Assembly: GCA_046349855.1 (NCBI GenBank)
Contig: JAXMBM010000008.1
Coordinates: 1-64,000 of the forward strand
Length of the DNA stretch: 64,000 nucleotides
From: CAIXSC01 sp046349855
Lineage (GTDB): Bacteria > Planctomycetota > Planctomycetia > Pirellulales > Pirellulaceae
Direction of reading: 5' to 3'
Positions within the stretch are counted from its first letter, which is position 1, and each line of letters opens with the position of its first letter. Below, one piece after another: positions 1 to 9,000 of the stretch. Position numbers and translations under genes: made by a program. The notes under the pieces are model-generated. The model was not told the DNA's origin, did no database searches, and worked only from the letters and a program-made list of their open reading frames with translations.

Positions 1-563
1 AGCAGGACGAAGGTCGCGGGGAGTCCCGCGGCCAAGGCCGCCTCGCGCGTCAGCTCCCGGGCCGCCGCATCAAATGACGCGGGTACCGTCAGCACCACCT
101 GCTGCTCACTCAACGGAGCATCCGGCTGAGCCTGCTCCCAGGCGGCGACCAGGTGTTCCAGATAGCGTCGCGAGGCGGTGACGGGTGAAATCCGTGCGAT
201 CTTGTCCCCCGCTCCCCACGGCAAGATGGCCTGATGTCGATCCACTCGGCTGTGACACAGCCAGGACTTGGCCGCCCCCACCGTCCGCTCCGGCGCCTCG
301 GCCGACAGCCGGCGCGCGATCTCCCCCACCGCGTAGTCGCGATTGGGACTCCAGGGACAATCCAGCGCCCCGCTGCCCAGCTCATGCGGCGCTGCCAGAT
401 ACGTGAACGACGCCAGCGAACTGCGCGACTCCCACGTCCCCGGCGCGACCAGCTGCGGTATCGGCAGTAGCTCGATCGACGGACGCTCGGCCGCCAGCGG
501 GGTGTAGGCGAGCACACTGTTGGTCGTGCCCAGATCGATCCCGACAACAAACTTCGCACTCAT
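1..563 (-). CDS. Hsp70/DnaK family protein, N-terminal part (runs off the window)
   Basis: Only the first 187 or so codons are present; the gene continues past base 1. The translation starts MSAKFVVGIDLGTTNSVLAY, the phosphate-1 loop (IDLGTTNS) of the actin-like ATPase fold in Hsp70 chaperones. Further in are VVLTVPASFDAAAREL and REAALAAGLPATFVLL, the usual Hsp70 strand order near residues 150-187. The ATG at 561-563 places the ATPase motif at residue 8, as in DnaK, so the start is secure. It lies 61 bases downstream of a DUF2760 gene, a pairing I know from planctomycete and proteobacterial Hsp70 operons, so it is more likely a specialised Hsp70 than housekeeping DnaK. The substrate-binding domain cannot be seen. 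Family is certain; subfamily is inference. Confidence 0.9.
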   Translation of the reverse strand, partial: MSAKFVVGIDLGTTNSVLAYTPLAAERPSIELLPIPQLVAPGTWESRSSLASFTYLAAPHELGSGALDCPWSPNRDYAVGEIARRLSAEAPERTVGAAKSWLCHSRVDRHQAILPWGAGDKIARISPVTASRRYLEHLVAAWEQAQPDAPLSEQQVVLTVPASFDAAARELTREAALAAGLPATFVL

Positions 564-624
564 CGACACACGATCCTTTGCTCCCGCCCTGACGACGACT
601 CACTCCTCACCACTGCCACCTGCC

Positions 625-1179
625 CTAACGAATCTCCACTTCCGCCGGTGCCACCACCAGCGCCGCGTCGGCCGAACCGGTCCAGGTCGGCAGCTGGCAC
701 TGAGTCGCCTGCCAGCCGGCGTGGACCAGTTGGCCGCGAAAAGGTGGCTCGCCCGCCACTGACCCCGTCAACTTGAAGCGATTGGGATCGTATCCCGCCG
801 GCACATCCACGGCCGACGACTCCGGCTGATCGACCAACGGTCGCAGGGCGAACATCCGTTCGAGTACCTGGCGGCAATCGCGCAGCACGTCGCGGGCCGC
901 GGCGCCGATTTGCGAGTCGGAGTAGCCGTCGAGTGCTTCCAGGACCAGATCGACGAACCGCGCCTCGCGCTGCAGGGCGGCGAGCAGCGACAGCGCATCG
1001 CTCCGCACCGGCGCGGCGGGCGCCGCGCGACTCGCCGGCTTCGCGGTGGGCGCCGGCTGCGCCGCCGGCAAGGCAGGCGGGGCGCTCCCCTGAGCGCTCA
1101 GGATCTGTTCCATCTGCCGAGCGATCTCGATGTTCCACAGGATTTTGAAGAAAGCGCGCAAGGCGAGTCCCAGACGCAT
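625..1179 (-). CDS. DUF2760 domain protein of the Hsp70 operon
   Basis: A 184-residue protein if started at the ATG at 1177-1179 (MRLGLALRAF); the frame stays open upstream to 1245, but the helix LALRAFFKILWN is the usual N-terminus of DUF2760. A low-complexity Ala/Pro linker follows (about residues 35-65), then the conserved region with SLLAALQREARFVDLVLE, a helical segment, and a C-terminal beta part (YDPNRFKLTG, VVAPAEVEIR). The family has no known biochemical function; it is named from its position beside Hsp70 genes, which is the case here. A GGGAG stretch lies about 11 bases before the chosen start. Probably a cytosolic cofactor or regulator of the Hsp70 downstream (inference). Confidence 0.8.
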   Translation of the reverse strand: MRLGLALRAFFKILWNIEIARQMEQILSAQGSAPPALPAAQPAPTAKPASRAAPAAPVRSDALSLLAALQREARFVDLVLEALDGYSDSQIGAAARDVLRDCRQVLERMFALRPLVDQPESSAVDVPAGYDPNRFKLTGSVAGEPPFRGQLVHAGWQATQCQLPTWTGSADAALVVAPAEVEIR

Positions 1180-1471
1180 GATTTCCCAGTCTCCCGGTTG
1201 TCGACCCCAGTTTCCGGCTGAACTCTGACCTCGGCCGCAGAACACTCGCTCGGCCCGCCATCATCCAACATCAAACGCCATTAGCGTACTCCAAACCCCG
1301 TCGCCCGCGGCAGGGGGAGAGAGCCGCTCGCTACGCGGGCCGGACGCGCCTGCCGGCACGTTTCCCGCGGTCGGTACCGTCGCGGAGCTGGGCGCAATCG
1401 ATGGGCGTTGGCGGGCGCGAGTCGCGGCTGCACGTCGGCCTCGGGAAGGACGCGAGTTCCATCACCACCGG

Positions 1472-3421
1472 TCACAGCGCGGTGTCTGGCGGCGCGCCGT
1501 CGGCGGGCCGCTCCCCCCGCCCGCGGACTCGCGGCAGCGTGAGAGCGAACACCGAGCCGGTCGCGTCGCTGCATTCCAGTTCCAGCCCCCCGCCCAGCTC
1601 ACGGGCGAGCCGCCGGCTCAAAGCCAACCCGAGACCTACGCCGGGAGCGGAGATGGCCGCTTCCTGCACCGTCTTAGAGAACGGTTGAAACAGCCGCCGT
1701 CGGCCGCGCGCGGGGATGCCGGGACCGTGATCGCGAACGCGCCACACCAGCGAGCGCGGTCCGCAGTCGACCGTCAACTCGATGGTGGGCAAGGGACCCT
1801 GCGCCGCATATTTGCAGGCATTGTCGACCAGATTGAACAGAATCTGCTCGAGTGCCGCGACATCGATCGACAGCGCGGCGCCGGCGGCCTCCGGCGCGAC
1901 CGTGACGGTCAGCTGCAGGTCCGCTCCCGCCGCGCGCGACTCCAGTCGGTTCACCAGCCGCTCCAGCAGCGCCGCGACCGTCACCGTTTCCCGACCGACG
2001 GGACCGCGGCCGCGCTCCAGACGAGCGTACTGCAGGACATTGTCGACCAGGTGAGCAAGTCGATCGGCTTCGCCGCGCAAGGTCTCGTGATACGTCGGCT
2101 GGTGTTCCGCGGGCACCATCCCGCGCGCGAGCATCTCGGCATACAGGCGCAGTGTGGTCAGTGGCGTGCGCAGTTCATGCGTGACGGCCGCAACGAACGC
2201 CGCCCGCCGCTCGGACAACCCGATCACACTCGAAATCAGCATGCCCACGGCGATGGCCGCGAGCGCCAGTCCGGTCCAGGCCGCCACCAGCGCCAGTCGC
2301 GTGGCGGGAGATGCCGGAGCGGCCGGTTGAATGCGGGGAGGTACCAGCTGCACCGGGAGTGTCGCCAGCGAGCGGGCCACATCTTCGATCCGCGCTGGAC
2401 GGAACGTTACGTCGGGAAGCAGGTCGGCCACCTCGCGGCGCAACCGGTCTTCCAGCGCCGGCCAATCGAGCCAGCAACCCTGGATCAACGTGGCCCCTCC
2501 CCGCTCGACCCGCCGCGCCAGAATCAGCTCGCCCTCGACCCACAGCGGCCGGCTGACCCCCTCCGTCGCGACCGGCGCCACCACCAGGGCCGAGCCGAGC
2601 GCGGCCAGATTGTCGACCGAAACCTTGTGAGCGTACGCCAGGAAAACCGTATTGCGACTCGACAGGTCCGAACCGTCCTGCTGCGGGGGAAACTGCTGAA
2701 TCGGACTCTGCTTCTGCGACGGCGCCATCTGCGAGCGGTCGTCGGCGGGGGGGCCGACGGGCGGAGTCGGCAGAAGCTGGGGGAACCGCGCGAGCTGCTG
2801 TTGCGCAAACGACTCGACAACCTGCGTCGGGCCCAGCGCCTGGCGGTTTCCCAGTTCACTCGATTTCGCGCCAGGAGGCGCCGAGGCGATAACCGTGGGG
2901 GGAGGAGTCACCGCGGGCAATTCGGGCAATTGCCGCAGCAGCTCGGCATAAGCCAGATGCGCCCGGAGTTGTTCCAGGTGTCGCTGGGCCTCGTCGAGCT
3001 GCTCGGGAGCCACGCCCTGCTGCAGCGACCAGCTACGCTCTTCGCTCTGCGGCGCTTGCGGCGAGGTCACCTGACCGTCGGCGGCAAGTTGAAAGTGCAG
3101 ACGGACGAACGGCGGCGGACTCTCGAGGATCGGGGAGAGGACGCGCTCCTGCGTCTCCTGGCCATCACGCAGGAGCGCGACAAAATGATTCGCCGAATAG
3201 GCAAAGTCAGGACGCGACGCCTCCTGGACCAGCAACGGCATGAGGAACGCATCCATCCTCCATAGTGCCAGCCGCACACGCTCGTCCAGTTCGGCCTGCT
3301 GACGCGACCACGACTCCGCCCGATCCAGCTCCAGCGATTGGCGGGTGAGCCAGCCGAGTCCTCCGCCGGCGAGGGCGACGAACAGGCCGAGCCACAGCCA
3401 GACGTGCCGCGATCCGGTCAT
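1472..3421 (-). CDS. Membrane-bound sensor histidine kinase
   Basis: 649 residues. Transmembrane segments lie at about residues 7-24 and 375-400 and frame a periplasmic region of about 350 residues; its middle (about 160-260) is rich in Pro and Gln and looks unstructured. The HisKA H-box VTHELRTPL places the phospho-accepting His at residue 415. The HATPase part shows an N-box (NLVDNACKYA, about 530-539), G1 (DHGPGIP, about 564-570) and G2 (GVGLGLALS, about 594-602). All catalytic motifs look intact, so it should autophosphorylate and hand phosphate to the regulator encoded just upstream, whose 3' end it overlaps by four bases (ATGA). The signal sensed is unknown; the long ectodomain has no recognisable fold by eye. 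Confidence 0.95.
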   Translation of the reverse strand: MTGSRHVWLWLGLFVALAGGGLGWLTRQSLELDRAESWSRQQAELDERVRLALWRMDAFLMPLLVQEASRPDFAYSANHFVALLRDGQETQERVLSPILESPPPFVRLHFQLAADGQVTSPQAPQSEERSWSLQQGVAPEQLDEAQRHLEQLRAHLAYAELLRQLPELPAVTPPPTVIASAPPGAKSSELGNRQALGPTQVVESFAQQQLARFPQLLPTPPVGPPADDRSQMAPSQKQSPIQQFPPQQDGSDLSSRNTVFLAYAHKVSVDNLAALGSALVVAPVATEGVSRPLWVEGELILARRVERGGATLIQGCWLDWPALEDRLRREVADLLPDVTFRPARIEDVARSLATLPVQLVPPRIQPAAPASPATRLALVAAWTGLALAAIAVGMLISSVIGLSERRAAFVAAVTHELRTPLTTLRLYAEMLARGMVPAEHQPTYHETLRGEADRLAHLVDNVLQYARLERGRGPVGRETVTVAALLERLVNRLESRAAGADLQLTVTVAPEAAGAALSIDVAALEQILFNLVDNACKYAAQGPLPTIELTVDCGPRSLVWRVRDHGPGIPARGRRRLFQPFSKTVQEAAISAPGVGLGLALSRRLARELGGGLELECSDATGSVFALTLPRVRGRGERPADGAPPDTAL

Positions 3422-4191
3422 GGTGCGGCTCCGCGGCGCCGTTCGGCCGAACTGCTGGTGGCCGATGCTGGGGTGGGGACTGGGGTGCCGCTGGCGGCCG
3501 TCGCTCCGAGGGCGAACATGTAGCCGACCCCGCGTACGGTGAGCAGGATCCGCGGTTCCTCGCTGTCGTCACGCAGCTTTTCACGGAGCCGCGCGATGTG
3601 CATGTCGATGGTGCGCGTGGGCAAGCCATCGGCACTGATCCGCCAGACGCTGGTCAGAATCTCTTCCCGCGAAATGGCGCGCCCCGCATTCGATGCCAGA
3701 TAGCGCAGCAGTTCGATTTCCCGCTCGCTCAGCTCCTGTCGCCGATCCCCGAAGCGGACCTCGCGCCGCGACAGATCGATCACTCCCCCCGGCAGCTCGA
3801 TCGACTCGACGACCTGGGGCCGAGCGGGCGAGCGGCGGAGGACCGCTTCGATGCGCGCCAACAATTCCTGGACCGAGAACGGCTTGACCACATAGTCGTC
3901 CGCTCCCAGCCGCAGGCCATTCACGCGATCCGCTTCCGCGCCGCGCGCGGTGAGAATAATGACAGGAGTTGTGGGTCGCAGACGGCGTACTTCCCGCAGG
4001 ATCTGCAGGCCATCCGCGCCCGGCAGGACAAGGTCGAGGAGCAGCAGATCGTAATGCTGCTGCGCGGCCATGGCGAGTCCGTCGTCACCCCGACTCGCCT
4101 CCAGAACGGCATAGCCGGCGAAGCGCACGATATCCGCCACTCCGCGGCGGATGGCCGCATCGTCTTCGACGATCAGGATCGTGCGCGACAT
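3418..4191 (-). CDS. OmpR/PhoB-family response regulator
   Basis: 257 residues. The receiver domain starts MSRTILIVEDDAAIRRG, with acidic residues at 10-11, phospho-acceptor Asp53 (LLLLDLVLPGADG), Thr81 and Lys103 (VVKPFS). The C-terminal winged helix includes LSEREIELLRYLASNAG, the TRTIDMHIARLREKL recognition helix and VRGVGYMF, typical of OmpR/PhoB DNA-binding domains. A Pro/Ser/Ala-rich tail of about 30 residues follows. It is translationally coupled to the histidine kinase (4-base overlap), so the two form a two-component system. Targets are unknown; a direct repeat with 11-base spacing upstream of the preceding small gene could be an autoregulatory site. Confidence 0.95.
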   Translation of the reverse strand: MSRTILIVEDDAAIRRGVADIVRFAGYAVLEASRGDDGLAMAAQQHYDLLLLDLVLPGADGLQILREVRRLRPTTPVIILTARGAEADRVNGLRLGADDYVVKPFSVQELLARIEAVLRRSPARPQVVESIELPGGVIDLSRREVRFGDRRQELSEREIELLRYLASNAGRAISREEILTSVWRISADGLPTRTIDMHIARLREKLRDDSEEPRILLTVRGVGYMFALGATAASGTPVPTPASATSSSAERRRGAAP

Positions 4192-4242
4192 GTCAGATGC
4201 CCGAGGAAGCAGGACGGACGGAGCGGGAACTGCCGAGTCCTA

Positions 4243-4599
4243 TCATGGACGACCAACGGTCCCGTTGCGAGTGCGCGGCCCCGAGGCGACCGGCGCCGGC
4301 ACGTCGCTCAACCCGCCGCACTTGCCGCCTGGTGCGTGCCGCCCAAGCGCGGCGGGCGGATGGGTTGCCAGTTCGCCTATCCCGTCCCGTTCGCGATCGA
4401 GCACGGGAACCTGGGCCAGCAGCCGGTTCCGGCCATCCGGTTCCTCCTGCCGCAACCGAGCGATCGCGGCCTGCCGCTTGGCCCCTTGGCCGTCGATGGC
4501 CACTTCCACCTCGTCGCTGGCGAACGCCCACAGCGCCGCGCCGGTGAACATGAGTCCTACGATTCCGCTTGCCAGTCCTGAAATGACGAGCAGTCGCAT
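4243..4599 (-). CDS. Small membrane-anchored protein, unknown function
   Basis: 118 residues. The N-terminus MRLLVISGLASGIVGLMFTG is hydrophobic to about residue 27 and looks like a signal anchor or uncleaved signal peptide. A charged stretch follows (EVEVAIDGQG, then an Arg/Gln/Glu-rich part) and a Gly/Pro/Arg-rich tail with no recognisable domain. It lies 51 bases upstream of the response regulator and on the same strand, so it may be the first gene of the two-component operon and could be an accessory sensor protein (inference). I do not recognise the family. The C-terminal half has the look of a random high-GC frame, so either the end or the whole gene could be wrong. Confidence 0.5.
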   Translation of the reverse strand: MRLLVISGLASGIVGLMFTGAALWAFASDEVEVAIDGQGAKRQAAIARLRQEEPDGRNRLLAQVPVLDRERDGIGELATHPPAALGRHAPGGKCGGLSDVPAPVASGPRTRNGTVGRP

Positions 4600-4679
4600 G
4601 TGCTGAGTCCACCCACGTCGTCTGTCCGACTCACCCTGAGCCCATTGACGAATGCTACTTGGAGAACCCCTGCCTCAAC

Positions 4680-4695
4680 GTAACGCCTCTGTAAC
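4680..4695. promoter_or_regulatory. Candidate OmpR-type binding site (direct repeat, 11-base period)
   Basis: On the + strand GTAAC occurs at 4680-4684 and again at 4691-4695, exactly 11 bases apart; on the coding strand this reads as two GTTAC boxes. Direct repeats with an 11-base period are how PhoB/OmpR regulators bind. The site is about 80 bases upstream of the small membrane protein that precedes the regulator and kinase genes, so autoregulation is plausible. The boxes are short and chance occurrence cannot be excluded. Confidence 0.3.
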
Positions 4696-4762
4696 AACGC
4701 GGCGCTCCGGCGGCCACTCGCGCGAGAGGATGGCACCTCGGCCGTTCTCGCGAGAGGTCGGG

Positions 4763-6049
4763 TCAGATGCCGGCCAGCCGATCCTGGGAGTCACCGAAGG
4801 CGGGCAGTTCCAGGCCCAGCCGATCGAGCAAGGACAGATAGAGGCTGCACAATTTGCGGCGGTCGTTGCCCGCGTTGAGATAATCGTGGGTACGGCCGGT
4901 GGCCAGTCGGCCGCCCAGACTGCCGGCGAGCACCACGGGGACCTGGTTGGAATTGTGCGCGTCCCAGTGTTCGGAGATGAACAGCAGGCACGAATTGTCG
5001 AGTACCGTGCGGTCGCCTTCCTGCATCGACGCCAGGCGATTCACCAGATACGCATACTGTTCGACGTGGAACTGCACGATTTTCTTGTACTCGGGACCCG
5101 TGTTGGAGTGCGAGTAGCTGTGATGATCGTCGCGAATGCCGAGAAACGGGTAGACCTGACCCGACAGGTCGCGCGACAGCAGCAGCGTGGCGACTCGCGT
5201 GCGGTCGGTCTGGAAGGCCAGGGCGATGATGTCGCACATCGCACGCGCGTACTCCCGCAGGTCCCCGGGAAGTCCGTCGGCGGGGCGTGCCGGGAGCGGA
5301 GCCGTGGCCGCCGCATCGGGTGCCGACCGGGCCTGCAGCTTCCGCACCCGCTGCTCGGTCTCACGCACCGACGACAGGTATTCGTCCACTTTGACGCGAT
5401 CCGAACCACTGACCTGGGACCGCAGGCTGTTGGCCTGTTCGAGCACGTGGTCGAGGATGCTCCCCTGCAGCCGGCCGGTCTTCTGGCCGAACAGGGTGTC
5501 GAACGCCAGCGACGGGTAGAGTTCAATCGGTACGGGCGAGTCGGGATTCTGCCAGGAAATGTGCGAGGCATACACCATCGAGTACTGGCTTTCATGAAAG
5601 CCACTCACCGGGTGTTCGCATCCCAGCACGAGACTCGGGACCGCCGACTCGTCGGCCAAGTGGTTCGCGAGCAGCTGGTCCATACTCACCGCTCCCCGAA
5701 TCACGCGCCCACGCTGCAGGGCGACGCCCGAGAGGATGTTGCCGGTGCAGCGGGCGTGACCGCCGCCCGCATTGCGATTGAAGAGGCCGTGGATCACGTT
5801 GAGCTGCTGCTTGTGCGGTTCGAGCGCGGCGAGGCTGGGGCCGAGCTCCAGCGCTGTTCCCTGCCCCTTGGCCCACCAGTCGGGAGGCGAAATGCCGTCT
5901 CCCTGGAACAGGCAGGCGAACCGCAGTGGCGCCGCCGCACCATCGACCGGCTGCGCACCCCAGGCGCGTACCGATTCCAGCCAGGGAAGGGCCACGGAAA
6001 CACCGAGACCCTGGAGCACGGCCCGTCGAGAAATGTTGCCGCCGTTCAT
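4763..6049 (-). CDS. DUF1552 domain protein, Tat-exported
   Basis: 428 residues. The N-terminus MNGGNISRRAVLQGLGVSVA carries a twin-arginine signal (SRR then a hydrophobic stretch) and leads into LRFACLFQGDGISPPDWWAK, LNVIHGLFNRNAGGGHARC, GAVSMDQLLANHL and PSLVLGCEHPVSG, the order seen in planctomycete DUF1552 proteins. Near the C-terminus are ISEHWDAHNSNQVPVVLAG and the HDYLNAGNDRRKLCSLYLSL region typical of the family. Biochemical role is unknown; DUF1552 genes almost always follow a DUF1592 gene, as here, where start and stop overlap by four bases (ATGA). It is thus probably made with that cytochrome-like protein and works in the periplasm. Confidence 0.93.
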   Translation of the reverse strand: MNGGNISRRAVLQGLGVSVALPWLESVRAWGAQPVDGAAAPLRFACLFQGDGISPPDWWAKGQGTALELGPSLAALEPHKQQLNVIHGLFNRNAGGGHARCTGNILSGVALQRGRVIRGAVSMDQLLANHLADESAVPSLVLGCEHPVSGFHESQYSMVYASHISWQNPDSPVPIELYPSLAFDTLFGQKTGRLQGSILDHVLEQANSLRSQVSGSDRVKVDEYLSSVRETEQRVRKLQARSAPDAAATAPLPARPADGLPGDLREYARAMCDIIALAFQTDRTRVATLLLSRDLSGQVYPFLGIRDDHHSYSHSNTGPEYKKIVQFHVEQYAYLVNRLASMQEGDRTVLDNSCLLFISEHWDAHNSNQVPVVLAGSLGGRLATGRTHDYLNAGNDRRKLCSLYLSLLDRLGLELPAFGDSQDRLAGI

Positions 6050-9000
6050 CGGGGAACTCCCTGGTTCTGCTGACGGAATTGAGCGGGGGAAAAATCGCGG
6101 CCACGCTGCTGGCGGAACGGGGCACTCACCACGATCGCCTCCAGCAGCGGACCCCAGCGGTCGTCATTATTCTGCAATGTCCGAGCCATCTCGTCCAATA
6201 GCACTTGATCGGACAGCTGCAGCGATCGGCCCAGAGCGTATCCGAGCAATTTGCGGCCCAGGGTCCGGGTAAACTCTTCCCGCCGCTCCCGCACGAGATA
6301 GTCGGCAAACTCGGGCACCCCCCGGGCCTGGCGTCCGTCCGGCAACGCCACCACGTTGTCGACCGGCCGCCCCGCCAGATCGCGGTCTCGCCGCCGGCCG
6401 ATCGGGTCGAACCCTTCCATCGCCAGCCCCACGGGGTCGAACCGCACATGGCAGCGGGCACACTTGGCGTCGGCCACATGCAGTGCCAACAGCTCGCGGA
6501 TCGTCTTGCCGTTGGTATCCGTTTCCTTGGCCGGGAGCGCCACCACGTCGGCGGGCGGCGCCGGTATGTGCTCGCCCAGCACCTTGTGCACTACCCAGAA
6601 ACCGCGTTTCACGGGACTGGTCCGCTGCGGTTGGGAATTCCGCGTCAGGAACACCGCCATGCCGAGAATGCCACTGCGTCCCCGCTCGCGCAGCCCGGTT
6701 ACCTCCCACCAGTCGTCCGTGGCGTCGCGCCGCGCCGGACGCCCCTCGACGGGAAGCCCGTAGTGCCGCGCCAACCGGTGATTTACCCAGGTGGAATCAG
6801 AATCGAGCAGTCGCGTGACCGGCTGGTTGGTGCGGATCAGGTGGGCCACCAGCCGTGTCGGCTCCTCGAACATGGCCTCGCGCAAGGGATCATCAAAGTC
6901 GCGGAATACCGCGCGGTCGACCGCTTCCTGTTGAGGAAAATCGCGGTAGCCGAACCACTGCCCACAGAACTCCCGCGCGAAGTCGGCGACGCGCGGGTCG
7001 GCCAGCATCCGCCGAGTCTGGGCGCGCAGCGTGGCTTCGTCATTCAACTTGCCGGCCTCGGCCAGCCTCAGCAGCTCGGCGTCGGGCAAAGTCGACCAGA
7101 GGAAATAGCTGAGCCGCGAAGCGAGCGCGAAATCGTTGAGGGGCCGCACCGTCTCACCGGCCGGTGGCGGATCGATACGACAGGTGAAAAAGGGAGACAC
7201 CAGCAGGCGGATCAGCGACGCCCGCACCGCCTGCTCCCGTCCTTGTTCGGGGTCCTCCGCCACGCGCTGGAAAAACTGCCGCAGGTCGTCCCGTTCGGCA
7301 GTCGTCAACGGGCGGCGATAGGCGATCTGTGCCAAACGTTCCAGGTCACGCAGGTACGCGGGTTCGGCTCTCCGCAACTGTTCCTTGCGCTGACGCAACC
7401 CGGCGCGCAGCTGTTCGAAGAAGACGTGAATCGGGTGATTCGCCAATTCGTCAGCGGAGCCGCGGACATTGGACCGCGTCAGATAGACACGTTCGAATCG
7501 CTCGAGAGTCTCCTGGTCCACCAGCTTGGGATCTTCTTCCTTGAAGGGATCGAAGTCGGGGTGCTTGAGAAAATTCCGCTCGGATCGTTCGAAGAACACG
7601 AATCCGCGGAGCATCTTCTCGGTAATGCCGGTGGTGAATTCGAGCTCGGTCCACAGCCGGTCCAGCTCCTCGCGGCCCGGCTCGTCGAGCACCCGTTTGA
7701 CGAGCGGCTGGTCGTCCCGGAAGAAACCTTCGATCAGATGAAAGCCTGCCGACAACCCGCGAGTCTCGTCCACGTAATAGAAGCGATTGGGGAACACGCG
7801 GCAGAATTCGGTTCCCGACCGCGCCACGTCCTGGGCCGCGGGCTGGGTTGGATCAACGAGCCACTGGGGTAGCGGAATCTCTTCCGGTGAGGCACGTTTG
7901 GCTTCCGCTGCGGCCGCTTCACCCCAGGTCGGTTCGAGCGTCAACTGCACGACGGTCGCGTGCGGCAGCGCGCGATCGAGTTCCGCGTCGAGGAACAGGC
8001 GGATCTCCCGCGCTCCTCCCAGGGCCGTCGCGGGAAGCTCGAACTCCCAGGTTCCCGGCACCGCGAGCACTCCGGTTTCCGCATCGACCGCGCGGCCCGC
8101 AGGATGATTTCCCAGGCCGAGCCGCGTGAGCTGCTCGGGAGCATGCGTGGACAGCAGCTTGTGCAGCGGAAGATTGCGCGCCGCGTCGTCGGGCTTGTAC
8201 TGCGATTCGTTGGCCGAGCTGAAATTCAGGCTGCGGAGCAGGATGTATCCGCCACCCCCCGCCTCCACGGGACTCGCCGCCCGCGCTTGCAGTACAAATC
8301 GGAGTGTCGCCGTTGCCGCCAGGTTCTTCCACTCGGCCTGCAGACGGCGCTGGGGCTGCATCCTCTGAGAATCAAACGTATCCCGTTCGGCCGCCGTGCG
8401 ACGTCGCCGTGCCAGATGATCGATGGGACCGTTGCCGGCGTTCGACACGATGGCCTCGGTCTCGCGGGGAGCCAGCTGCCGTGCCAGGAGCGCGAGGTCG
8501 CGCGCGAGCTGCTGCAACGCCGACTCGACGGCCGCTGATGGTACGGGGTCGGAAGCGTTCGACCCCGATCCGGCGGCTGGCGAGGCTCCCGGGGCCGGGT
8601 TGTTCGCTGGTCCCGGCACGTCTTGCCAACGTTGCCGGAGCCAGCCCAGGTAGTAGCGGTCCGCGTCGAGCGGGGCGCTGAGCAGCTGGTAGAGGGTTGT
8701 GAGGTAGGGGCTGCTGAGTTCTCGACGGCGTGCCCAGGCCTCGAGCGACTCGCCGTCGCGTGCCGCCGGTCGGTGACGATACTGCCAGCAGGCCCGCAGG
8801 TAATCGGTATAGTCGACCCGATGCCGTTCGTAGAACTGCAGGATCGCCTGTTCGCCGAATTTCGAGCGGTCGGCAAACGTCGCCACGGGGTGGGGAGCAA
8901 ACGACAATCCCTGCGTGGTGAGCAGGGCGTGGTCGGCCACATGCTGAGCTGCGGCGTAGAGCTTGGTGAACAGGCTGGGGGACATGGCGAGCGCTTCGCC

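Noticed and set aside
1685..3265. 526-codon + strand open frame opposite the histidine kinase
   Set aside because: Low-complexity Arg/Gln composition typical of antisense frames in high-GC DNA; kinase motifs on the other strand are complete.
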